In this document: positions 39,201 to 49,779 of the stretch, piece after piece | Numbering within the stretch: the first letter of the stretch is position 1 | How the letters are laid out: each line of letters begins with the position of its first letter | Assembly: GCA_036365515.1 (NCBI GenBank) | Contig: CM070873.1 | Location: 264,861,575 to 264,925,574, forward strand | Source of the DNA: Torymus aiolomorphi | Taxonomy: Eukaryota; Arthropoda; Insecta; Hymenoptera; Torymidae | DNA length: 64,000 nucleotides | Direction: 5' to 3' | The notes under the pieces: generated by a model | What the model was told of the DNA's origin: nothing | What the model saw: only the letters and a program-made list of their open reading frames with translations | The model's database searches: none | Position numbers and translations under genes: made by a program

Positions 39201-42200
39201 AGAAGCATCCAATATCGAAAAGTTTTGTCTGCACGTTAATACTTCTGATGATTCAGAGAGTATTCTCAGTGCAGCAACAAACACTAATCTAAGAAAGAGA
39301 GAAATTAAGAAACCCAGATTTGCTGATGGATCAGACAACGAAGATTCGTCCGATCAAGGAGAGCAAGAAAAAGTAAAGCGAAAGCAGAAAAAGAAAATAC
39401 CAATAGAAAATGCTTCAAACTCTAAAGCAAGCGATGAAGGTAATATATTTTAGCGTTACAAACAAATGTATATACATATCAGCTTTTCCTCCGTCATGTA
39501 TTATTTTTTCATAAAAATTTATAATCAAACTTAAAGTTTTAAGGGGATGTTCAATACTAACAATTTAATAGACAAGTGACGCACCTCCAAAAAGATGCAC
39601 AAAAAACGAGTTGAACAACTACGGAAAGACGCCAGAATGAAACCAATTATTGGGATCGATGCGTCATGTTGTTGCGAACAAAAAACCCTATTAACATTTT
39701 TTCGTCTCGATGATCAACAATTTCTTATTAACAAAAATCTGATAAAATTATAAAAATTTTAGAAATCGATGCATCAATCATTCTTTTAGATAAATTGAGC
39801 AAAAAGTAAAACTTTTTGTCTCTTGTTATTTTTGTTTTAAACGCTTCATTTTCGAGCTACGAGCGTTTTAAAGTCGAAAAATGATCGTATACAGAAATAA
39901 CTTGTTTTAGTCTTTCCGTGGTCGATCAACTCGTTTTTGGGCATCCAAATGATATTAACACACACCAAATAAAAGTTCAAAATTAATTAACTGATGAAAT
40001 TGGGTTCATTCTATGGTTCAACACCTCCTTAAAAACCTGTAAATCGTAACAAAAAATGAATAAAACAATGTATAGTTAAACATTGCTAAATGTTTGTTAT
40101 ATTCTTAAGCCCTAAAATTAGCAAACTTATAGCAAGATTTTAAAAACAGTTGAACGGGCTAATAATAATGGTAGATAGTATTAATTAACAAGGCAATTAT
40201 TTGACAGAATTATTTATTATAAAATAAATTACAGACTTATTTCACAATACGTGTATCAATATTATATAAATATAAACTCTACTGTGGGATGGCACCACGT
40301 CAAATAATATAATGAACCTCTTTACGGTCGCTCATGCGATTTCGTATAAAATTACAGATATATCTGAAACTTAAGTAAAATGTTCTTTAAGCATTAAACT
40401 TTTAATGTATACCAAAAAATCCTAGGTAACCGATCAAATTATTTAAAAAATTTTGAGTTTAAAAAAGTTCGTTTAACACAACCTTATGAGAAGCAACAGT
40501 TTATCGCTTCATAGTAACTTGTAAATAAGCAGTTTTTAATATATAATATACGAAATTAAAAATTTTTTTAAGGAGAATCTAAGGATGTCATAATAATTAT
40601 AGCTTCCTATGTATTATTTATCTATCATGACGATAATTTTTGGATGCTTGAAAATTTTTATTTCATTTTATATAAAGATTCTGCATAAAAGAAATTATCT
40701 TGTTAAGAATAAAATCATAAAATCGTCGTTATTACGTGGATTTACTGGCGATGTATTCATTCACTGGTGAAACGTATTTAGATACTAAGATTGCGTGTTC
40801 ATTTATTGGTTTTTAGAAGATATTTACAGATTTTTATTAAATAAAGTTTTTACTTTGATTTTTTATTCAAAATTTTCTCACCGACGTAAAGTTTGAGCAT
40901 TTTAGAATATAAATTTCAAAAAGTTTTTACTTATAATTTATTTTTAAACCATTTAATTAAATAATAAACGTTACAATTTCCTTATTTGTTCATTCAGTGG
41001 TTAAGTCACCCTACAAATATATCAATAAATCAACTGATTTTTGTACTTATTTAAGAAATTTTTTTTATTTAGACATTTAAAAGTAATTTGCAATAACTTT
41101 AAGTACAATTCATCATTAAATTTAAGCAAAAAAAGAAGCCTCCGTAGCGAGGCCTCCACTGGATATGGAAGATGGTGCACAGAAATCAATATTACCCCCG
41201 CCACCGAATAGTTACGTGGAAATGATGCTTGATGTAGTCCAAAACAATTCTAATGGAGATGGAAACAAAGAAAATTGTAGTGGTGGTTTGAATATTGATA
41301 GTGCCTCAATAATTTACACGGAAGAAGGTAACCTAGAAAACTCACGTATTAAATTGGGGAATTATTTCACTTTAATGTCTAGGAAAAACAGACCTTCCCG
41401 ATTTTCTTTTAACTCAAAAACAATAAGTTACTAATATTATTTTTTGACACGGGTGGGGAAGTCGATTGCTTTGGTCATATCACATTTTGCACGAGAGAAG
41501 CGAGTGCGAATGCGTCAAAAGTGATATGAGAGAAGTGAGATGATGCCTTAAATTTGAAAGATTTACATCTTAATTGTAATTTTTAAAATATTTTTAGAGT
41601 AGGAACGCACATTGATTTTTAGATATTCCCGATCTATGAAAAATATTTTTTATACACTACTTATACCGTTAAATTGATTTGACATCTTCAACTGCGGCCG
41701 TCAAATTTACTTTTAGGTGTAATTTCGCAGTGCAGTATGTACAAAAATTGTTTGACATATGAACGAAGAATTTCGCATCATCGTGTGATCGCCTGACACT
41801 CGTGCGCGACAATTACTCCCGGCTCCAAAACGCAAATGTAGTATTTTCTACCCGGGTATGGCGAAAAATAGTACATGCACTGAGAAAGAATAAGATTATA
41901 GTTAACATATATTGTAACTGTTAACATACGTATTATAGATTATGGCGAATTATACGTATGCTAGTACCAAAATGACATATTGTAACAGTTACAATATCAA
42001 CATTCGGACAAAAATTCCTTTCCACAGATCGACCGATTTTATCGATCCTCATATCAAATTAAAGCTCTTTTCTTGAACTTTAATCGCTTTTTTGTCAAAA
42101 TGACGACTTTTCGTTCGTCCATTTTGCCCATGGTAAATTTCCATAAGAAAAATTAACGTGATATTGTAACTGTTACAATATGTAACATTCATACAACTGG

Positions 42201-43888
42201 CTGTGGTAAAATTGATCCTATCGCACAAATACGTTAACATGAACTATATACTTTTCTCAATGTGGGAGAAAAATTGGCCAGCCCACAGCTCGTGTTTGCC
42301 ACCCTCGCCTTCAACTCGGGTGTCAATTTGCACGAGCTATGGACTGTAGAAATTTGTTCCTCCCTAGGTGCGTAATATACTATTTTAGGTATTTTTGTCA
42401 GGATTATTATTTTTTTTTTTTTTTTCCATTACAAAGCTTCTATGAGTAATCGAAACTACTTTATAGCATCGGTTTACAAAATAACTATTCTCGAATTTTT
42501 TTCTGGGGGATTTTATCAGTATCTTTCATGAGATTTATGGGTTAAAAAATTATGTAGGTATTTTTCATCTACCTACGAACACTTTTTTATAATTCTTACT
42601 TATTAATTGTATACTACAGATTTATGGAATACTAATTTATCGAATGAAATACTTGAAAAGTCTACGGATGCAAAATTTAAGAAGCAACTGCCAAAAGGAA
42701 GCCATCGATAACTTCTGTAAAAAAGTGTGCGACCCGTTATACCATTGTAGCCGGTATGTTATATAAAGCAAATTATATACAGCACATATTCTTAAGCTAA
42801 TCACGGAAACCTTTAAAACTGAAAAAAGAATTTTTTTTCTTATTATGAAACAAATTTTTAATTGTCACATTCATAGACCGTAGAATTTAAAATCAGTCTG
42901 TAGATAAAACAACTCTAAATTTTAACAAACATTTCTGAATATCACAATTCTCGCCACCAATTTTCATTTTTTATAATGGAAAAAAATGTTATAGTCTTAT
43001 CTAATTTCAGAAAAAATGCTAATTATTAATGTATTTTACTCACGTAAAATTTTTTTGTTATATTCAATTTAAAATCCTCTGTCATGATTAGAAGGCGTTC
43101 GATTTAAAAAACTGTCGGATCCATTTATAATGAGGGTGAAAATCGAATCATCAATTCGGTTCTAATATTGTTATGTAAATCGCAATAGCACATTTCGATA
43201 CCAATGCCTGAAAATAAGTTTATCCTCGTGTGGATGCTTGTGCTTGAGTGTAGCACGAGTGAAAAGATCACATGGGGTTAAAATTACCTTCTCGTTCGTG
43301 TATCGAACAATATTTTTTGATACGACATGTACCAAAATTGATTTAGCGGATCCTTTTTTATTCAAGCGTGTGGATTTCTCGCATTTTGATACGCTAAAAC
43401 ATTTTCAGTATTTTGACTATTTTTTTGAAACGAAAAAATTGTGCTATAATACAATTTAGCTCTTATTCTATAATTATTAACCAATAATACAAATTTTGAA
43501 TTGGCTTACAGGCACAGGGAAGAATCAAGAAAAATTAGATTTTCAAGAACCTGGTACTTCACGTATGTAAAATAAAATATTATTATTAAATACTTTGATA
43601 TGCTTTCAATATAATTATAATTTTAAAAATGGGATTCTATATATTGCAGGTATCACTGAGGACCATGGTTCAATCTCTCCTCTTCATCATGCTGATGATA
43701 ATCAAGAAGAATCTAATAGTGCAGTGATTCATAATTCCCGTATGTATTCCATTGGTAAGCTATTATTGAAATACTTTGGTAGCCGCACAGGGGAGATGAA
43801 TTTATTATACAACCGCAGGAATATTTTTTTTTGGGAGGAATATTGCTTTTTCGTATTTTCCGTGCGTGCATGCGTGCGTACGTGCGTG

Positions 43889-43968
<80 letters not shown>

Positions 43969-46900
43969 CGTGACTGTGTCGGTGTATGTGGTGTATACAT
44001 ATACATGTATTACAATGTTTTGATTTCATGTTTCAGATACTGGCGACCATCATTATCGTCAACCGTCACGTACTGTCGATAGTAGTAACTTCAGTATGTA
44101 TTTTAGCAGTTTATTTAAGGGAGAGTCTGGCAAATTTTGGAAATTATTTTTTTCTTCATATATTAACTCTAAAATTTTTTGTTACCTTTGTAGTCATGAA
44201 ATAAGACATCTTTTATCATTTGGAATGATTATTATTTTGCAAGTGATATATTTTTTTGAATATTTTTGTATTTTACAATGTTACTGTTGCTCGGTTCTTG
44301 AAAAACTTGCTGGCGCATACAGTTTTGGTCTATCAACTTGACTCGCAGGGCATTTTACTCCATTTACACTCTAGAATAGAAGTTAGTATTCGTGTTTAGA
44401 TTCATTTCTTTAATCCATTTCTGTATCAACATACAGTTACACTTATTTATCAACCATAATTAAACAATAATTTTCATTTGTTTTTTATATAAATAATTGG
44501 TCAGAAATTGATGCATCTAACACAGCTTGAAACTGATACTAACTTTTAAGTTGATAGACCAAAACTGTATGCGCCAGCAAGTTTGTCAAGAACCGAGCAA
44601 TAGTAACATTGTAAAATACAAAAATATGCAAAAAAAATATATCACTTGCAAAATAATGAATATAATAATTCCAAATGATAAAAGATGTCTTATTTCATGA
44701 CTACAAAGGTAACAAAAAAATTTTAGAGTTAATATATGGAGAAAAAAAGAATTTCCAAAATTTGCCAGACTCTCCCCTTAAATTCTTTTATGACATGGTA
44801 TGGCATAAGTGTCACTTTTACGTGCACAACAGTAGCACTTCTGCCTTGCCGTGTCATAATAGTATATTGTGTACCAAGGGCGTGAAGTGGGCTTTTTTAG
44901 ACAGAGCGTGGAGTTTGCAGTACGATTCGACTCGTACTGCAAACTCCACACTCGGTCTAAAAAAATCCCTCTTATCCCTTTTGCACACCATATTTTTTGT
45001 AACACAAGTATTGTTATTCGCATTTTTTTTTTTATAAAAAACGAAGCTTATGTGCCTGTTTTTGTATACCGCGAGCAGCGGGTGTTTTTTTTTCAATTTT
45101 TATTACCCGCCGGTATAGACCGGCATAAACATATATAGCCGGTATAAACAGTCACTTTTAGCTCGCATAATAGGTCAACAAAACGCGAAAATCGTGCTAG
45201 TGTGACAAAAAATATTGTTACACGTTATAAAAATGATTCTTATACGATTGTGATTGTCACAATCGTGTAAGAATCGTTTTTATAGCACTAGTATCGAAAA
45301 ATATCATTATTTGCTTTATATCAATGTATTTTTAATTCAGTTTCTGTATGTTTAGAGCCATTGTCGGAGGAACGGTACAGAACGGTGTATCATTGCCAAA
45401 TACTGAAGAAATTGAATAGGCTTATCAACTCGCGACCGACTCAGGTGGCGGATGATACGGATGAGGCAAGCCTTCTCCCGAATTTTCCAATTGACTCTGT
45501 TGAAGTCCTCGATAATTTAGAGCAATTAGTTACAACATCTCAACCAGCAAAAGAGCAATACGTGAGTTTGTTTATTAATTTCGGAAGCTGAAGGTTATAA
45601 ATTTTGAATTGAACGATAAGTCGTATCTAAATTAGAATATCTGATTCTTCGATATTTGGACTGATGGAACTCTAAGTTTAAAAGCTGTGGCTTTCCTAAG
45701 TGGCCACTTATCTCCACTTTTGATTATTTCGAGTACATCGAGTTTTTAGTTTCGTATCGGTATTTTAAATCAAGACAAATGAGATTGAATGCAATGCTGC
45801 ATCTATGAATACTAATGAATATTAATCTAAATAACATATTTTGTACGATATTAACTATAGACCAAATAGCGATCATGTCATTGAAAACCCTTTCCTCTTA
45901 CGTTGTTGTTCCCCGGGAATAAACAAAAATTTCAGTAGAGTTACGTGGGTTTTCCGTTCTCAATGGAAATTATATTGTTATTTCGGTAACTATATATGAT
46001 AAATATGAACTATCGCTCACGCGGGAGCTTGTATAGGGGCAAATAAGTACTGTTTCTTGCTATTAGTGCACTTATAAGAATACGCAATGTCTGTTTCTCT
46101 TATTGAAACAGTGAAGTTATATCGTTTTTCCAGGATATTGGAAGGACAGAAGTAGAGTAATGTGGTTTTTTCTTGACAAAATGTGGAGTTATTTGGGTTT
46201 TCCGGGAGTTATTCTTAAAAAAAAAATAGAAATATGTGGTTATTCCAGGAAAATGTTAAAAAAAAGTTGAGTTATAGCGTTTTTGTTTGTGTTACTTCAT
46301 GACAACGAGTGCACTTTCGTAATTTCTGTCATAATTACTTGATAGAGGACTGTTCGAAGGTAAGAAATAAGGCATAAAACCTATTTTGAAAAACTCGTCA
46401 TTTACGTCGTTTTTCTGGAAAGCCACAGAATTTTTTTTCGTATCGAATGGATTAGCAGCGGTAGATTTTATGTCAAAAGTACCAATATTTTTTTCAACAC
46501 CATTAGCTGCGACGGTAAACATAGAAGGCTAAAGTTTGAAAGCGTATACCTCATAAAGTAGACTTTAAATCTCTGAAATATGATAGTTATATTAATTAAT
46601 TTACAAAATCTCAAAGTCATTGTTAGCCAGTGAAATCGCGACTAAATTAAACTCAATTTGAAGCTTACTATTTTATAACGATCGAACATGTGTTTGAAAA
46701 TTAAATACATTATTTTGTCTGTTTACAGGTGAAATTGTTGAAAAATATTGGAGGAAAGAACGAAGGAGATTGTGTGCGGAATGCTGCCCGATATATAATG
46801 ACTGACAATCTTGCCAGTCAATACAGTATGACGGGCCAAAGGAACACCCAGAAATTTGAAGATAAAAATATTTTAAAAATTATAACCAGTATGTGTTAAA

Positions 46901-48509
46901 TTAGAGTAATCAACGCTTTCAGTGGCACTTCAGGTGGTTTGGGCGCATTTCACCGTATCTAGTATGCCATTCCTAGAACTTATTCATGTACCTGCTCTCA
47001 GTGCACATTGTAGAAGCACATTTACAAAGTTTATCGCTAATATTTTTTTAATTTGGTCGTTTACTCATATTTATCAAGACAGCATTGTAATCTATATTAA
47101 AGATGTTCAATTTAATACCTCATTTGATAAAAATTATCTCTTAATAACAGAATAAATAAAGAATTAATCTCTTTTCCCATAAGGTTACATGTTAAAAGTA
47201 AGATTTTAGAAGCCTAGTTTTCTCTAAAATTTGGTCGTTGACTTTGCATTCTCTTGATATAAATGAAAAGTTTAACGTTCAAAGAATGTCTGTGGCAAAT
47301 TTCAGAAATATTTATCTCAGTTTTAAAAAAGCACCCAAGCCACCTTAAGTCTCAAGAACTTTTACTTTTTTAGTAAATGCAAAATTTCAGATTATAACTG
47401 AAATTCTTTACAAAGCAAATGACAATCGAAGTTCAAAATGTTAATTTTTCAATGACGAAACGAAGAAAAGGTATAAATAATGGTAGAACAAAACTTCTTT
47501 AAGAAAATTTAGGATAAGGATTTGTCTAGTAAGATGTTAAAGCAAAACAAACATCGCAGCTAGGTGTTTTGAAACTTACTCTCTGAATCAATGTACTTTA
47601 TATCTGACGTACGAATAGCGAGATCTATTTTAAAATTTTTTTCTAATCGATCCAGAAAAAGGTCACTTACTATCATTGCTAAATTTTGATACCATTTTCT
47701 TTATGTTAGAAGCTTTGACTGAAGTCTTGGTAGATTGATATGCTATTAAACATAATCCGGATATAAGACTTTTTATTTTCCAAAATTGAAGAAGCAAAAA
47801 CTTTCTTGAAAGTTTACATAATTAAAACTTCTAAGCTATTTTTCACGGCACATCGTGTTAGCAGGACTCAAATTTAAAGTTTCAGTATCAAGAAAAATCT
47901 GTAAAAAATAATAAATAATAGTAAATGATCGATTTATTACTCTTGTTGGTCATTTTTCTTTAACAAGTATACAATTAACATTTTGAGCTTTCATTCAGCC
48001 GTGTGCTTTGTAAAGAACTTGAGTTATTATAGCCTTATGAATAAAAAAATTGCGCCATACCCTGCCCGAGAGTACACCACTTTCCCTCTCGGCTCAAAAA
48101 CGCGAATGTGGTATTATCGGCCCGGGTATGGCGAAAAATAGTATACGCACCAAGGAAGTAAAAATGGCCATCCCACAGCTTGTGTTTGCCACCCTCGCCT
48201 TCGGCTCAGGTGGCAATTTACACGAGCTATGGACTATCCAAGTGTGTTCTTCCCAGGTGCGTTTTGTTGCGTCAGTTTAGTTAAAAATGTATAGAAATCT
48301 GCTGATATATGAACCATTCTACACTGAAAGTGTTAAACCTTTAATGGGTCAAAAATATATTTATTCATTTTCTTTATTTTTCAGCGACTATTAGTCAAGT
48401 AAATGCAAGTTACTCGGTAAATAATTGTCGTAATTATTTTAAAACTTGGATCCAGCATGCGAAGGAGCGTTTGCAGGCTGCACAGAAAAAAAATAAAAAT
48501 TTCATTTAA
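36206..48509 (+). CDS. nine-exon gene for a DUF4806-type protein (inside giant element)
   Basis: Exons: 36206-36384, 39191-39439, 41127-41327, 43512-43562, 43650-43739, 44037-44093, 45356-45561, 46729-46888, 48385-48509. All introns are GT-AG with phases 1,1,1,1,1,1,0,1. The N-terminus has 'NVSALPGGWINFEEKKVFWP', like the domain that often precedes DUF4806. The middle is acidic and Lys-rich. The C-terminus 'FPIDSVEVLDNLEQLV...LLKNIGGKNEGDCVRNAARYI...WIQHAKERLQ' matches DUF4806, whose function is unknown to me. Exons 2-9 have no lesion. Exon 1 has two one-base losses in homopolymers (T6 at 36224-36229; the A-run near 36308-36313). The total is 440 codons once these are allowed for, so assembly error is plausible. 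AATAAA follows at 48574. Confidence 0.8.
36548..36739 (+). CDS. unidentified ORF in intron 1 of the DUF4806-type gene
   Basis: A 63-codon frame begins 'MVKASLPVYDEF' and has balanced, protein-like composition ('QARLSEQISFLFFIPQS', 'INDFVAAFWQQLDF'). I recognise no family. It may be a captured exon or chance. The LINE fragment begins 60 bases downstream. Confidence 0.2.
   Translation: MVKASLPVYDEFSTIIKKNIQARLSEQISFLFFIPQSIPKTFETKINDFVAAFWQQLDFPKVT
36803..37740 (-). pseudogene. LINE reverse transcriptase fragment with (AAAT)n tail
   Basis: On the minus strand the frames read 'RPISLISNIAKLLEKIIH', then 'MDLAKAFDTVNHKILLLKLE' and 'GVPQGAILGPLLF'. After a break come the catalytic 'ISYADDTVIL' and 'YHTKYLGIIIDSNMKWDKH'. 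It ends at an ATTT-repeat (36805-36826), the A-rich tail. Family: Jockey/CR1-like. The 5' part is missing and the C-terminal part of the protein is deleted just before the tail. It lies antisense in an intron of the DUF4806-type gene. Confidence 0.85.
38310..38440. repeat. palindromic hairpin repeat ('gcgtaaagcagg' arms)
   Basis: The arm 'ttacgctacgcgtgcgtaaa' with its continuation pairs with 'ttttcgcacttgtagcgtta' downstream, separated by a GC-rich loop. It is of the same style as 18300-18605. Confidence 0.55.
39543..40028. mobile_element. TTAA-flanked element with GGRGRTGTT ends
   Basis: It begins TTAA-GGGGATGTTCAATAC and ends GTTCAACACCTCC-TTAA. The 486-bp interior has paired 'aaaaacgagttgaacaac' and 'gatcaactcgtttttgg' arms. 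No coding capacity. It is in an intron of the DUF4806-type gene. Confidence 0.7.
41440..41530. repeat. small hairpin repeat with 'gagagaagcgag' loop
   Basis: 'tcatatcacattttg' pairs with 'caaaagtgatatga' across 'cacgagagaagcgagtgcg'. It is another member of the palindromic hairpin set of this window. Confidence 0.5.
41790..42375. repeat. hairpin repeat interrupted by a nested MITE
   Basis: The outer sequence ('aaaacgcaaatgtagtatt', 'acccgggtatggcgaaaaatagta', then 'ggccagcccacagctcgtgtttgccaccctcgcct') is the same as the uninterrupted copy at 48040-48260. A 380-bp insert (41879-42262) splits it. Confidence 0.7.
41879..42262. mobile_element. MITE with TGAGAAA ends nested in the hairpin repeat
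   Basis: The ends 'tgagaaagaataagattatagttaac' and 'gttaacatgaactatatacttttctca' are inverted. The interior contains 'attgtaactgttaac' and 'attgtaacagttacaat' motifs on both sides. Comparison with 48040-48260 shows the site before insertion. Confidence 0.7.
43896..43964. repeat. (GT)n microsatellite in an intron of the DUF4806-type gene
   Basis: This is a pure GT run bordered by 'gcgtgcgtgcg' imperfect units. Frames through it on both strands are artefacts. Confidence 0.9.
44119..44777. mobile_element. TTAA-flanked fold-back element with GGGAGAGTCTGGC ends
   Basis: Arms of about 230 bases (44119-44345 and 44548-44777) are reverse complements ('gggagagtctggcaaatttt' against 'aaaatttgccagactctccc') and are flanked by TTAA on both sides. 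There is no coding capacity. It lies between exons 6 and 7 of the DUF4806-type gene. Confidence 0.85.
44893..44965. repeat. near-perfect 31-base palindrome arms
   Basis: 'ttttttagac.gag.gtggagtttgcagtac' pairs with 'gtactgcaaactcca...gtctaaaaaa' across a ten-base loop 'gattcgactc'. Confidence 0.8.
45226..45283. repeat. hairpin with 27-base arms
   Basis: 'tataaaaatgattcttatac' plus 'gattgtga' pairs with 'tcacaatc' plus 'gtgtaagaatcgtttttata'. It lies about 70 bases upstream of exon 7 of the DUF4806-type gene. Confidence 0.75.
46292..46522 (-). CDS. unidentified short ORF in an intron
   Basis: A 76-codon frame starts at ATG on the minus strand and has balanced composition ('MFTVAANGVEKNIGTFDIK'). 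I recognise no family, and it lies antisense in intron 7 of the DUF4806-type gene. It could be a remnant of a transposable element or chance. Confidence 0.2.
   Translation of the reverse strand: MFTVAANGVEKNIGTFDIKSTAANPFDTKKNSVAFQKNDVNDEFFKIGFMPYFLPSNSPLSSNYDRNYESALVVMK
46933..47345. mobile_element. TTAA-type element related to the insert in the mariner
   Basis: The ends 'GGTGGTTTGGGCGC' and 'GCACCCAAGCCACC' are inverted, flanked by TTCA on the left and TTAA on the right. Internal 'ataaggttacatgttaaaa' and 'aatttggtcgttgact' match the element at 21085-21618. The 77-codon frame inside (46922-47155) is not a gene. Confidence 0.75.
48040..48260. repeat. uninterrupted copy of the hairpin repeat split at 41790-42375
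   Basis: It contains 'gccataccctgcccgaga', 'cggcccgggtatggcgaaa' and 'gccaccctcgccttcggct' in palindromic arrangement. It lies in the last intron of the DUF4806-type gene. Confidence 0.65.
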
Positions 48510-49439
48510 AGGTCACTGACCGAGCGGTTATTTTCTGTTTTAATATATGTCAACATATATATAATTATGTTTAAATAAATTATAAATTGCTTCTTTCAAC
48601 ACTTCTACCGAATTCATATTTATTACACCTTCTTTTAATTATTTATGCACTTTTCCTAATAGAACCAGAAAATTTTTGCTTATATAATATAAAGTATGGA
48701 ATGTAACTAAAATCATTGCGGCTTGTTTATCACATAAACAGTCGTTTACATATAATTGGTTTCAATGAACAATCTTCTTAACCATACTATATACATATTA
48801 TACTATGTTGTTAAGGCTTTAAAGATTTATTTGATTGAACTCTGTATAAAATAAGTAGTGAAAAATTGCATTTATAATCTCAAAAATAAAGTAATACGCG
48901 CTAAACGCGTTTGAATTTTGCTCGTCACGTTCAAACCAAGATTTTCAATCAATTCAAGTAATAAATGATTTTAGAAGATTACAGAATTAATGCTACTCGT
49001 TCATTCATATTTTTACCAGTAATGCATTCATGGCAGACTGTTACTGAACTCTTTATAAATACTAAACTAAATTTCTTACGTACAATTTTTTCACTCATTT
49101 TTTATTTATTTACTAGTTTAGTATGTTTTTTAAATAGTATTATTTATAAGTTCTAAATGAATACATTTTTTAAATGCATTCATAATGTTTAAAAAATAAA
49201 TTCAAAATTAATTCATAATGCGCTCATTATGAACTTCAATTATAAATGAAATAATGTACAAAATTTATTTTATGAAAGTAGAAGTTCTTACGGAATTCAT
49301 TTCATATTCAATTAAGGTGTCATATCCTGTTGAGTTTAAGAACAATTTGCGAATTCATTTGTACCATACACGAATCATCTAATGAATTCCTGAAATTTAC
49401 CTGAATTAAAAAGTTGTTCATTAGGAATTATCACTGCCA

Positions 49440-49779
49440 TCTGGGTATAACTTTCTGAGTTTTGAATAACTTTTAATTTTTTCTTCGGCAAGTCCCCATA
49501 AAATTTCTTAAGGAGCAAAATGAGACCTTGAAAACTAAAATCGGTTGAGAAACAAAAAAGATTCCAGTGATTTATCAACAATTATTTGTAGTGACAATAT
49601 CTAGTTTCTAGAATATCGCCATTTTGTAAAAAAAGTTATTTTAGTCATGTTAAATACACTTTATTTATAATACATTGACTATCTCTATCATTTTAAATAA
49701 ATAAATCACATTACACTGTGGTTTTTTTAAATTTTAGGTAATTTCTACATTTAGCACTGCTTTGACTAGGGAGTTCGAG
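49440..49779. repeat. right terminal inverted repeat of the giant element
   Basis: This is an inverted copy of 24157-24490, with small indels. It ends '...GACTAGGGAGTTCGAG' followed by TTAA and then Helitron coding sequence. Confidence 0.85.

Larger units (their letters stand above)
24157..49779. mobile_element. giant (25.6 kb) TTAA-flanked transposon carrying a nine-exon gene
   Basis: Both ends abut TTAA (24153-24156 and 49780-49783). The outer about 340 bases are inverted copies ('ACTCCCTAGTCAAAGCAG...' on both sides). The flanking sequences are two halves of one minus-strand Helitron gene that meet in frame at Leu-Arg (TTA AGA). The left end reads TTAAGGTGGTTCTCC, like other TTAA/GG elements here; the right end lacks the first ten or so bases of that. 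Internally there is a DUF4806-type gene and many nested repeats, but no recognisable transposase. I infer a non-autonomous Kolobok-like element or a transposon that captured host DNA. Confidence 0.7.

Noticed and set aside
46922..47155. A 77-codon frame with a hydrophobic stretch
   Set aside because: It lies within a TTAA-type non-autonomous element whose other copies do not keep the frame.
24157..49779. A piggyBac origin for the giant element
   Set aside because: TTAA fits, but the visible left end begins GG rather than CC and no piggyBac-type transposase was found; Kolobok-like is the better but unproven label.
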